Shown: positions 46,621 through 57,490 of the stretch, piece after piece
Layout: each line of letters begins with the position of its first letter
Numbering within the stretch: position 1 is the stretch's first letter
Source of the DNA: Prinia subflava
Lineage: Eukaryota > Chordata > Aves > Passeriformes > Cisticolidae
Assembly (NCBI RefSeq): GCF_021018805.1
Contig: NC_086254.1
Coordinates: 30,131,300-30,195,299, forward strand
DNA: 64,000 nucleotides
Reading direction: 5' to 3'
Notes under the pieces: model-generated
What the model saw: the letters and a program-made list of their open reading frames with translations, nothing else
Database searches by the model: none
What the model was told of the DNA's origin: nothing
Made by a program: the position numbers and the translations under genes

Positions 46621-48771
46621 AAAGGATAAATTACCAAAAGGAGGGCTGTGAATAAATTAAAGCCTTCAGTCACATGTTCAACCACAGAAAGAAGATAAAT
46701 GTAGGGACAAAGCAAACTGGAAAGCTGGCATGGTAGGACTGAGAGACCACATTGGACAGGAGCAGAGCAGGACAAGCTCCAGCCCTAGCAGCAGGTTCAG
46801 GACAGGAGAAGTGTTCCATGTGCTGCAGAGCAGTTTTCCAGCTGTGGGTCCATCATCCTCATGGCTCACAGCCAAGGAACATCAGCTCTCCTTCTTCATG
46901 CATGGATGACCATGGATGGCCCTGTGCTGTTCTGCCCCATGCCCTGGGATGGGACCAGCTGCAGATGGGAGTGCCTCTGGCAGAGCCCCTGTCCATCCAC
47001 ATAGCTCCATCTCTGATGGAGGCACACAAGAAGGCATTCCTACACTGTTTAACATGTTATAAAGTACCAGATTACATTCCCCAGCTCTCTCCCTTTCAGA
47101 CAGATGGGGAGATAAAAGAGTAAATACAACAGCACTTGCTTGTAGCCAAATAAAAACATTCAAAAGTCACTATCCAAATTCACTTGCACCCAGCCACCAT
47201 CTAGTACTTATGTAGCTGACTTCCTCCTCCCCCCTTGCATCTAGAGGTGATGGACATCTCTCACATAAAGCCAAGTACAAGCTCATGTATCTCAAAACCA
47301 ACTACTAGGGACTGCCTGCATTTTCTGCCCCAACTCCCAGCTGGCAGCAGAGCTTTTACAGGCACACAGCCAACTCCAAAAGGGACATTGACACTGTCTT
47401 GGCATGTACTGCAGCCTCTCATCCACTCTCTGTTCACTCACTGCAAAGGAAAAGGAGAGGTATGGCCACTCAACTGTACAAATCAGTCCGATGTTCTGCT
47501 GGAAAGAGGAACAGAAACTGGGATGACAACATCTAATATCTTTCCAATAGCATAACTAATTCTACATAACTGCTTCCATTGTTCTCCCACATCACCTGAC
47601 CTCGAACATGTCCTGCCCTCCACTCCACTTTTTCATGCTGTTAAGTTCAAGATGGTGCTTTAACCTCCCCACAGCTTCCCTGCCTCTCGGATAAGCACGT
47701 GCCTGTTTTGATCACAATTCTGTCATTGCTGCATAAACAGACACATCTGCAAAAAAAATCCACACAAAAAAACTCAGTTAGTGATGGGAGGCACTCCCAA
47801 GCCTGGACACATCTGACAGGGCTGCCTGTCAGCCAGAGGACAGGGGGATGGCAGGGAGTGTTCAGTGCAATGCCACTGGGAACCTGTTCTTGTGCTTCTT
47901 GTTGCTTTGCTGCTGAGGTTGTCTCCTGCCCCTTCTGAATGTCCCTTCTGTCCTGTTAAGGACACGCTGCCTGTACCCCATGGCCAGGCGCAAACCAAAC
48001 CACAACTCTGATCCCTTTGTCACCACTGCTACAGAGAGCTGTCACCTTCTCAGCACTGCCCCAGGGAAGGAGACAGAGCTCAGCACACTGCCTTGGCAGG
48101 GCTGACCCTGCTGCCACTCACTGTGACTGCAGAGTGGCCAATCCAGGCAGGTCTGCAGCTCTCTGCAGGTGCCAAAGGCCGTGGATGCTCTGGAGCACTC
48201 AGCTGGCGTGGGAGCTGGGGATTGGGAGGGTGGCACAGGGATGTCCACAGCCAAAACCTGCTCAGAGCTGCAGATCCCACAACAGACCTCACCTTCCATC
48301 AGCCTCCATCTCATCCCATGCTGGAGTGAGCAGTGCTTTGCTGTGCTCACTCACATCATTTTCTGCAACACAACCTTCACCACCAGCCTCTCCAGCTCTA
48401 CTCCAGCTTCATATTCACCCATCCCACTGAAGTCAAACAGTGCTTCTCACCTGGAAAGAGGCAGCATTTAATCCCTCATCCTCCAGGCACTCAGAGAAGG
48501 ATGACCTATGCTCATCTCTCCTGCAGCTGGCTGCTGCTCCGTATCTGGAACCGCAGTCCCCAGCTCTGATTGGGATGCGGACCTTGTACTCCATTTCCCT
48601 CTCTTCCTGCTGGCACTGCCTGTTGGTTTGGATGTTACAAGTGACTGTTTAATTTCGACAGCTTTCTTGGTGCTCATCTTTCCCATGAATGCATTTCTCA
48701 AGCAGTTTGTTTCACTTCTCTCCCGAACACAACAAGAAGCACATTTTATGCCATGTGTTTTGTTAATAGGG

Positions 48772-48798
48772 AGCTTTTCAAACACTCTATGAAAAGCT
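48772..48798. repeat. Hairpin, 9-base arms
   Basis: AGCTTTTCA (48772-48780) and TGAAAAGCT (48790-48798) are exact reverse complements around a 9-base loop. The element sits in an AT-rich zone of intron 7. It may be chance or the remnant of a mobile element. Confidence 0.8.
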
Positions 48799-51700
48799 TT
48801 TTGTTGTGTTTGTTTTTTCCTCCTCTCCCTTTTGTATTGAAGCAGGTTGTAGTTCTTGCTATGCTGTTGGAGTCTATAAAATGCCCATGTCCAACACGTG
48901 TCTGTGGATTTTGTGAACGCCAAACAAGAATATCTCTGAGAACCTTAAATCCCAAGCAACATCTTCCCAGTGCTGATAAAGCCTGGAATGCACACAATCA
49001 GAGCACAGGCTCCCACTGCAGAGAGAGAAACAAAAGGCTCCCATACAAACAGCCTCACACACACAGACAGTCTATCACTGTATTACTTCATACAATGGCT
49101 CAGCTGAGAAAAACTGCACTACGCCCAGAAAACACACAGCTAAAGCCAAAAAGCCAACTGGAAACTAATTTTTTTTCTGAAAAGGAACAGTTCCAGCCTT
49201 TGATAGGCAAAAAACCAAGGATGGAATAAAATAAAAAGAACCAGACCTTTAGGAGGGCATTTCCCACACTGGTACTACAGAAGGTTTTGTGCCCCACAGA
49301 GGGTTCACACAGCCACTTGGCCATGCTGAGCTCAGCACTGGTGTCACTGGGAGGGTGTCCTTCTCTGAGAGATGGGGTGATCTCCTGCTGCCTCCTCACA
49401 CCCAAGGCAAGCAGCAGCCAGGGGCTCTGCAGCCAGTGTGCAGCTGGAGTGAGGCAATGAGGAGGTGCCTCAGGGACACCCCTTCAATCCTCACGTCTTT
49501 GTAACAGGTCACTGTGACCCAGCCCAGCTTGTGGGAAGAGATTTGTTCTCAAACCAAGCCGCTGCATCCTGTGGGACACATGGATCACCAGGAGGGCAGG
49601 GGAGGATCAGGCTGGAATGTGCCTCCAGCAGTTGCTTTGGACAGAGCAGCAGGAGTCTTGTTCGTGCTGGCCTGGGGCTGAAAACAAAAAGCCAAGGGCA
49701 CCTCCCTTCCCATTTGGCTAAAAATACCTCCCAAACCTTGTTACTGGCAGGCTGGTGTCAGCAGGACCTGGAAACCCTGACAGAGCTGATTTCTGCTCTG
49801 CTGTCTCTGGCAATCCTTGTTCTTTCCTGCCTCAAGGGGAGAGTGCACCTCGACACGACAGGAAGGGGTGGCTCTCCCCTATTCACAGGCAGAGCCAACA
49901 CACAGCCTGAGTCCAGGAGAGCAGCCACTGCACAAGCACAGCCGTGCCTCTGCTCCCACCTCTGGCAGATGAGGAGCAGGAAGTTAAAGGGATCCACTGA
50001 ACTGCAGCAGCTTCAAAGGGTTCATACCAACTTCAAGGCGACGAGGATCAAGTGCCGGTCACGCCGTCAGGACCAGGTGCTCTCTGATGTACCAGAGGTG
50101 AAGTACAAGTGCTGCCTTCTTGTGACTGTACTTCCCAGCAGCACACTTGAAACGGGAGGTGACTTACTGCCTTCTCCTGCTGACGGGTTAGTGTCACATC
50201 CTGGTGCTGCAGGGTGCTGGCATTAATGTCTGTGCACCGCTTTGAAGCTGTTAACAGCTGCCTACACAGCAAAGTATCTTATTAAATTACCTGGCTAGCC
50301 AGAGGACAGGGAAGCAGGAGAGATCCAACTGTACCTTCCTCCTGCATTGGTGCTGCATCAGCACGACCAATATCAACCTGCAGCTCTGCTTGGTACACGT
50401 TAAAATGTCTGTGAAGGCTCACCCAGCTGCACTGCCACTGCTCACGGCTGCAGGGGCTGCCAGCACAGAGGAGTGAAGGGATGGACCAAGTCCCACAGGG
50501 CAGCACGGGGGACACAGGATGAGCTACCTGCCTGGGGATAGCTAGAGGCAGGACACGTATTTGAATGCATCAGGCCTGACAAGAGAAAACACATGGCAAT
50601 TCCCAAGCTGCAGCAGATGCCTGGGAGTCCTATTGGCTGAGTCCTTGTGTCTGAGCACGAGGCATTGCCTTGCCAGCACTGGGCTTGCTGTAGGAGAGAC
50701 TCCCAAAGCAAAGTTAGGGCTTTCACCATCTCATTCCTGCCCAGTACTTCAATCTGCTTCTCTCTGCTCTCCATTGCCTTCTGTACAGCATTAAGAACCT
50801 CCCTCCACTTCTTTCTTTTGGTCTGTCTGCAAACAATGCAGCAAGCTCCACAGGGAAGCAGCACAAAGAACAAGAAAAAAAAAGAATAAGAATAGTTCTG
50901 TCCCAAAGGTCCCTTTTCTACAATTACAGATCAGAAAATATAATCTATTTTCTGCAGCAACGCTAGAAACAGTCAAATGAAAAAGCACATGCACACATGT
51001 GCACACACAGAGTTATGTGGACACTCTCCTGAAGGGTGTGTGCTGACAGACACGTGCTCAAGGGTAACAGAAAGAAATCAGAGAGGTAGGCTGATTGGAG
51101 AGGGACTGGAGAGTTGCACGTGAGCAGAGGCTTGTTGAGAACACATTCAGCACTCAGCATCCACTAGTGCAAGTGGTGCAGCACTCACATACACGGTTCC
51201 TGGCACACCAAGGCTGATTTCATTCACATTCCCCCCAAAGTCAACTTTGAGCATCCAGCTTTGTGACACAGTACTCTCTGCTAGCTGCCAGGCATCTGTA
51301 GATGGCAGCTTTCCATGTGCAAATGCATTTCTGAGCTTTCTAACCATCACAGTCTTTGTTTCCGTGAGGATCAGGAGATCCACCCCACCATGAAACAGAA
51401 ACCCATGGCTGCACAGCACTGAGCTCAGTGCCCCAGACAGGCACTGGGGGACATCACTGAATGCAACCAAGTGGTGTAACTGAGCCCTCTCTGGCCTGTC
51501 CCCCTCCACCCCACATCCCTATCCCTGTCCTTCCCAGTCTGTTGCTGCTCCCTGCAGAGCTCCCAGTCGAAGCCAGTGCTGCTCCCTGGAAGTGAGCGGC
51601 TCCACGGGCGCCTGCAGCCCCGCCGGCTCCTGGCACCAGAACACACATTTCAAGGAAATTTTCCACACGTTGAGGATGTTTTCTGAACACCAGATTTCCA

Positions 51701-52346
51701 ACCCAATTGCTCGTGACTCGGGCCAGTTGGCAGGGGCAGAAGGCTGCTTTGTGCCTTAGGTAATAACAATTTAACAAGGTAACAATCTCTTTAGCCACAA
51801 ATTAAATGGAAATGGGAAATGTCCTGTGCAGATAAGCTGCTGCCTGGATTATGTCCCCTGCCCAAATATAAACTCCTCTGATCTTTGATCCTATGCACAC
51901 AGGCACGCACACATAGCCAGGCTGTGGCTCTGCACCTCCTAAGCCTCACCTCATTTTTCACCCTTCACCACTCTCCTCCTGCCACTCCTGATGTCTGGCC
52001 TGTGTCAGGTACCACTGCAGTACCTTGCTGTCAGCAGCAAGGACACGCAGGCATCACCCAGGCACCTTCCCTGACGCTCACAGAGCCATCACCTGTCAGT
52101 GACGTGTCCCCCGCCCGGGAGAGCGCCGTGCTGGCTGTGCACGGGCTGCCACTCACCTGCCAGCTGCCTGTCCCACGGGACACTCACACACGGCCACACA
52201 TGCAGCACTCGCCACCTTTACCTGCACTCTCCCTCCTGCTCTGTCCCAGACGTGGCCACAAGCACTCCCAGGCCACGTGTCCCTTGCAGGTGGCCCCACG
52301 CCCACTGCTGGAAGGGGACGGTGTGAGGTTGGGACGGCTGCTTTAC

Positions 52347-52600
52347 CGGACAGGGTGGTTCGCTGTGTCCGGGTCCAGGGCAGTGACCACCCCCACGATA
52401 GATCCAACGTGTGCATCCTCCTGGACCTCCATCAGGTTGGAGGGGGGCCGGAACTCGGGGGGCTCGTCGACGTCCAGCACCGAGACCCGCACGATGGTCT
52501 GGTCCCGAAAGGTGCCCAGGTCCACGAACCGCGGGTCCACGAACTTGTTGAGGGCCTCCACCACGACAGTGTGCACTTTTTTTGACTCGTAGTCAAGAGG
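52347..52600 (-). CDS. CDH22: CDH22 exon 7: end of EC3, start of EC4
   Basis: This 254-base exon starts in phase 0 with PLDYES and ends with two bases of an arginine codon. It encodes VEALNKFVDPRFVDLGTFRD, the DVDEPPEFRPPS linker between EC3 and EC4, and VQEDAHVGSIVGVVTALDPD with the DXD element of EC4. The variant linker DVDEPPEF in place of DXNDNPP is typical of type II cadherins at this boundary. The exon is rich in CpG. The donor is GTAAAG and the length is the family standard. Confidence 0.98.
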
Positions 52601-53405
52601 CTGGGATAAGGGAAGAGGGTAAGCCACAGCCAGCCCAAGGAGCCCCTCTGCTGCCCCTTCCTTCACCAGAGACATTGGGGCAGCACTAGAGCCACTAAAG
52701 CCACCTGCTCCCAAGCAGTGCCTTTGTAGCAGCCTGGGGGCTTCTGCTTTGCCCTTCTGCCAGCAGCACCCACACCAAGGGGGCAGGAGGAAGCAGAAGC
52801 CTCCAGCCCACTCCCCTGAGGGCCCACAACAGGGTGCCCAGGCTGTGAGCAGCCAGGATTCACTGGGAAGACAGCACAGTGTGTGCTGCACATAAGCGAG
52901 TTTTCATCATTAATCACCCTGCTCTTATTTCTACAGGGGAGGCAAGCTGCATACAGTGGCCTTGAAGAACAATCATTCTTTTCTGCCTGCACCAAAGTAT
53001 TTACTTGATTGTTTTTGCCACCAAAAGCAGATACAGTTAAAGTGCTGCTGGTCAGGTACAGGAATTAGGTGGGCATTTTTCTCCTCTAACAGGTGCTATC
53101 AATAACAGCTGTAAGCATTCCTCTCTGTAGTCCTATGCATGGTGTCTCCTCTGCACAGTTCACTGCAACCCCCAAGCCACCCTGGGGGACTCCAGCAGGC
53201 ACTCTGTGCTGCTCCTTTTCTGCCTTTCCTCCCAGACACAGCAGAGACAGGTCTCTCCCTGCATCAGCAGGCACAAAAATGCAACTGCTACTGCTAGAGC
53301 AGCACTCAGAGCATTTTCTTCAACTCAGATTCCACAGCAGCAGTCCCCAAAGGAAAGGGTCCTCCTAGGGCCCTGTGCCCTCCCTAGTCAATCAACACTT
53401 CTCAC
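52601..53405 (-). other. CDH22: CDH22 intron 6 (805 bases)
   Basis: This short intron has donor GTGAGA and acceptor TATCCCAG. No repeat, coding exon or clear regulatory cluster was seen in it. Confidence 0.9.
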
Positions 53406-53593
53406 CTTCTGTACCGTGATGACAGCCTCTTGGGTGTTGCTGTCCGTGGTGACTTTGAACATCTCCACCCCTTCCTCATCCTTCACTTGGTATGTCATGT
53501 CCGTGTTCTCCCCGACGTCAGAGTCCTCTGCCTTCACCCTCCCGATGGCAGTGCCCACGGGGGCCGTTTCAACAATGCTGAACTGATACATCT
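53406..53593 (-). CDS. CDH22: CDH22 exon 6: cadherin repeat EC3, first part
   Basis: This 188-base exon completes a lysine codon with its first two bases and ends in phase 0 after QK. It encodes MYQFSIVETAPVGTAIGRV, the AEDSDVGENTDMTY calcium-binding segment, and the strand ending in VITVQK. The EC3 loop reads DEEGVEMF. From memory human CDH22 has DESSSGGDVF there, so this protein is two residues shorter at that loop. The acceptor is CTCCAG and the donor GTGAGA. The length of 188 matches the type II family. Confidence 0.98.
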
Positions 53594-54508
53594 CTGGAGG
53601 AGAAATGGGTACCAGGGTCACTGCTTCTGCCTTGGAACCACCCCAGCCTTCACAAACCTCCTGGGGCACCTCTGGCCTGTGAGGGTTGCTCAAATCCCAC
53701 TGTATCTACAGTCCAGAATGCCTTGACAGCAGAAGTAAATACACCAGTCAAAAACAAGGACTGAGGCAAGACACCTGGGGAGCACTGGCATTCCAGGTGT
53801 TGTGTGAAGTAAGGGCTGATTTCTCTGCATGGACACTGCCCTGCAATCAGCCCTCTCTGACTCCTTGCAAAGATTCCTTTGCAATTTCTGATTTTTAGCA
53901 GATGCAACCCAAGAGCTGAGCCTCCTCCAGCTGCAGCTCCTTCCCTGTCCTGCCAGCCTTGAGCTGCCAGGCCACAGCTGGAGTGCACTGCAGAGCCCTC
54001 AGAGCAGGATCACCCTGCACCGTGTCTGGGGAGGGTCCCAGATCAGACACCAGCCCCAGGCACAGGCCATTAGCAGTAAGGTGGAAAACAGATCTGTGCT
54101 GTGACAAGGCTGCTGCCCCTGAGCAGTGTCACGGGGACAAGGGTGTGACAAGCTCTCATCCAGCAGCCAAGAAGGGCCAGGCCAGCAGCCAAGTTCTGGC
54201 CCCAGCTCCCAGGGGACAGCAGCATGGTGGACCTTGCTGGCTTCCAGCTCCTTGGAAGGGCTCAGGAAAGCGCCAGCCCTGCTCTCCTACCACACAAGCC
54301 ATGCGTGCTTCCAGGACCTGCACTGGAGCAGGGATCTGGCACCCCCTGTGCCACCAGGCAGGGACACATTCAGAGCCAGGCCAGAATCTGTGCGTGCCAC
54401 ACTCCTTTGCAGTGTCACCCTGGCATCAGCTGGGCTGGCTCAGCCTGCAGGTTCCACCCCACACCCTCAGGGAGCGGGGACACGCCCAGCGCCCACCCCA
54501 GGGCTTAC
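53594..54508 (-). other. CDH22: CDH22 intron 5 (915 bases)
   Basis: This short intron runs from donor GTAAGC to a pyrimidine-rich acceptor ending CCAG. It is GC-rich, and I see nothing in it beyond the splice signals. Open frames here continue from exon reading frames or are chance. Confidence 0.9.
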
Positions 54509-54676
54509 TCTGCGGGAAGCGGGGCGGGTTGTCATTGACGTCCGTGACCACGATGGTGACGGTGGTGGAGCCGGAGAGGCCACCCAGCTGCCCCGCCATG
54601 TCCGTGGCGCGGATCACCACCTCATAGCGGTCCTGAGTCTCACGGTCCAGGTCTGCCACGGCCGTGCGGATCACAC
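54509..54676 (-). CDS. CDH22: CDH22 exon 5: cadherin repeat EC2, second half
   Basis: This 168-base exon begins with two bases that complete the glycine codon from exon 4 and ends with one base of a lysine codon. It encodes [13 protein letters not shown], then the strands leading to [19 protein letters not shown] and the [11 protein letters not shown] linker. DRE and DVNDNPP are classic cadherin calcium-coordination motifs at the EC2-EC3 boundary. The donor is GTAAGC. The [12 protein letters not shown] stretch is characteristic of CDH22. The length equals the usual type II exon at this position. Confidence 0.98.
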
Positions 54677-55810
54677 CTGAAAACAGCAGGACAGCTGAGC
54701 ACAGGCAAGACAGAGCCACGGACAGAGCGAAGCTGGGAGGGGTTGCTGGAGGTCACTTGGGACAAGATCCAGACCTAAACAGCATCAGCTGGATCTCCCT
54801 CTTCAGAGAGGAGATGGGGCAGATGCTGCAGTGTTTCACCAACCTTCATGGCCCTTCTCCGGACTCACTGGTGTGCCCACAGAAGCATGTTTGGTGTCAG
54901 ATACAGCACTTGCGTCTCACCAGTGCACAGCAGAAGGGACTGTCACCTCCCTTGACTGCTGGGGACACTCTCCCCAGCTGCAGCCCTGGTGCTGCTGGCT
55001 GCCCCTGCTGCAGGAACACACTGCTGGCCACAAACAGCATCTGCTGAACCCCTCTGCAAGAGGCCACATGAGCAAAAGCCAGCTAAGGGGAGAGAAGGGC
55101 ACTGGGGAGAACAACAAGCCCAGGGGGTTGTCAGCCAGCCAGAAACATCCCAAAAATCCTCCTGAAGCTCAGGAATGGCCACAGGCCCAACCTGCTCCCA
55201 GCAAGTCTCCTCATGAAGCGTGAAAGAGTCCCAAGTGCTGCTTTTCCTGTGGGCTATTTACAGCTCCCACTGGGTTAAACCCTGGCACAGAGGAGGTTTG
55301 TGCTTTCCTGCAGGGTGATTGGGAGGTGGGTGAAAGATCTGTGGGGATCAGAGGATTAGTGGGGGCAGGAGTCACAGGAAGAGAGGACTCATCCTCACCC
55401 CCATCCAAATGCTAGGGCTGTGCTGGGGCCAGCCTCAAGGTCTGCTCTGTGAAAACCCAGGGTGAGTCACAAAGCCCCTCTAGCACAGATCTGCAACAGC
55501 CCACTTATCCTGATCTGCTGAGCAGCAGCCAGGCTTGCTGCAGCACCCCTTACAGAACAGGGGTGCACTGCCCAGGCTCCATCTACCAGGTGCTGTGGCC
55601 TGGGAACATCTGGGGGGGACTTGTGTGATTTGGAGAACTGGGGTGGTGGGGAAGCAGATTTCTAAAAGTCTGTCTCCACAAACCCCCTCTTTTCAAGTGT
55701 CCTTCTAAGTTCAGGAGACCAGATATGACAAAACACACGCTCTGTGTCAGAGAATGCATGGAGCTTAACAAAATGAATGGTATGGTAGCACTTCTTACAA
55801 AATTAAGTCT

Positions 55811-55831
55811 CTTAAAAACAATGTTTTTAAG
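55811..55831. repeat. Perfect inverted repeat, 10-base arms
   Basis: Arms CTTAAAAACA (55811-55820) and TGTTTTTAAG (55822-55831) are exact reverse complements separated by one base. The element lies in an AT-rich part of intron 4 (about 55780-56000). It could form a cruciform or be a dimeric binding site. No transposon ends were recognised around it. Confidence 0.85.
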
Positions 55832-57309
55832 TCTCCACTATTCATCTGGGACTGGGGAAATGACCAGGACTAATATATAAAGGAATGTAAAACAAGAAGC
55901 AAAGAGCAGTTAAAGCCTGAAACCTCTGTGAATGGCAGAAATTACCAGTCACCCACGACTGTTTCATTTAAATGGAAACAAAATAGGGAAAAAGAATTTT
56001 GAGGATGAAAGAAAGGAAAAAAAGACTCTGCCCTGACATAGCACCAGGGTCAGGAAGGAAGGAGTGCCTACATGGATACAAGGTCATTGGCATGACATTC
56101 CAGTCCCATTGTAGCAGTAGCACCCCATACCAGACAGGAATCAGCTTAAAATCCCCTCCAGCTCAATTTTTTTTTTAACATTCCTACAGATTTAGACATT
56201 GGTTTATGTTTTTGTAAATCCTCTCTCTTCCAGGGTTTTCTGTTTAACTATCAGCTTTACCTCCTCCTACTGTGAACTGCAAATTCATCTCTGCTTTGTC
56301 TCACCAGTAATCCTGCCTGGTGCTAGGGCAATACTGGAGGAGAATGCTGGAATGGGTCTCCAGTGAGGGGTCTGACCCAGAGGGAACAGGGAGCTCCCTT
56401 CTTGCTGAGCAAACAGTAGAGAATCACCCAGTGCTCTGAGCACCCTGCAATCCACATGGAGCAGTGGTAGAGCATCAAAGCTCCAAGTCCCCAAGAGCAC
56501 AGCAGAGGAGGAGCTGAGTTCCAGCAGGCTGCAAGGAGCCAAGATACGGCTACAGGGATGGACCCCAAGGCCACCAGGTATCTGCACTCCACAGCCAGCA
56601 GGTTTCCAGTTTCCCTGTTCATGTGTCTGATGTGGCTTTGTGCACCTCCAGACGAGGGCTCATGCCACGGAACCACTGGTGCTGTGGCCAAAAGGCAGCC
56701 AGAAATGCCACTGAGCTGGGAGGATGAAATTCCTCCCCCTCGCCCTTTGCATGACATTACAGGTGCAGCAGGAGCTGGCAAAACTGTGTTCAGGAGACAT
56801 TTATCACTCCTTCCTTTCTGAAACTAGCAATTATTGCAATGATTAGCCTTAGTTAGGATTTGTTATAAAGACACAACCACCATTTCAGATCATTGCCATT
56901 CTCCAGCTCTCATGGATATACGCACAATTATCACCCAGCTTCCTTTGTCCCTCTGTCACTTCAGGTTCTGTAATTACCTGGACTGTCCTGCCTCCAGCCC
57001 CATGGATAAGGGAGCAGGTGATTATCCTGTGATGGGGCTCAGGGTCTGCTCTGATCCCCTCACTCACCCTGGCTCTGCTCAGGGGAAGCCACTCGACACG
57101 AGTCCCACTGCACCTCCCACAGAGAGGCAGAGGGGAGGCAGGAAAGAGAGGCAAGAACGTTCCTGTGGGCATCCATCCCAGCAAGGCTGGCACCCTCCCA
57201 CCTGGGCAGCAGGGCCAGCCCTGCACAAACACCCAGGGCTCAGGGACCAGCCCCAGCTGCTCGTGCTGACAGGCCTCCACTGTGAATACAAAACCCCTAT
57301 TTCTGGGCA

Positions 57310-57490
57310 AGCACTATCTCATTGAAATTTAAGCAATTCTGTTAATTAACAGGGTCTGAAGCATTTTATAATGAAAATGATTCATGTCAGCACAATAGTG
57401 ATGAATTGGGATGAGAGGGAAAAAGCTCATGCATTCACCACGGCTGTAATGACTTAACTGAGCTGCTCGTAATGATATGGCTCATAATAC
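57310..57490. promoter_or_regulatory. AT-rich island with TAATTA palindrome (candidate CNE)
   Basis: This island lies in intron 4. It contains the perfect 14-base palindrome CTGTTAATTAACAG at 57339-57352. That sequence has the geometry of an HNF1-like or paired homeodomain dimer site. Several further TAAT and ATTCAT cores follow up to about 57480. A regulatory role is inferred. Confidence 0.4.

Larger units (their letters stand above)
45361..52346 (-). other. CDH22: CDH22 intron 7 (7.0 kb)
   Basis: This intron has donor GTAAAG and acceptor GTCACAG. It is mostly unremarkable mixed-composition DNA. It holds a 35-base tandem duplication (46072-46142), a possible old retroposon tail near 46540-46620, and an AT-rich zone at about 48640-48950 with a 9-base hairpin at 48772-48798. 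No nested gene could be supported, including the long plus-strand open frame at 49465-50226. Confidence 0.9.

Noticed and set aside
49465..50226. 253-codon plus-strand open frame in intron 7
   Set aside because: No recognisable domain, no clear start context, and amino-acid composition like that of translated non-coding GC-rich DNA.
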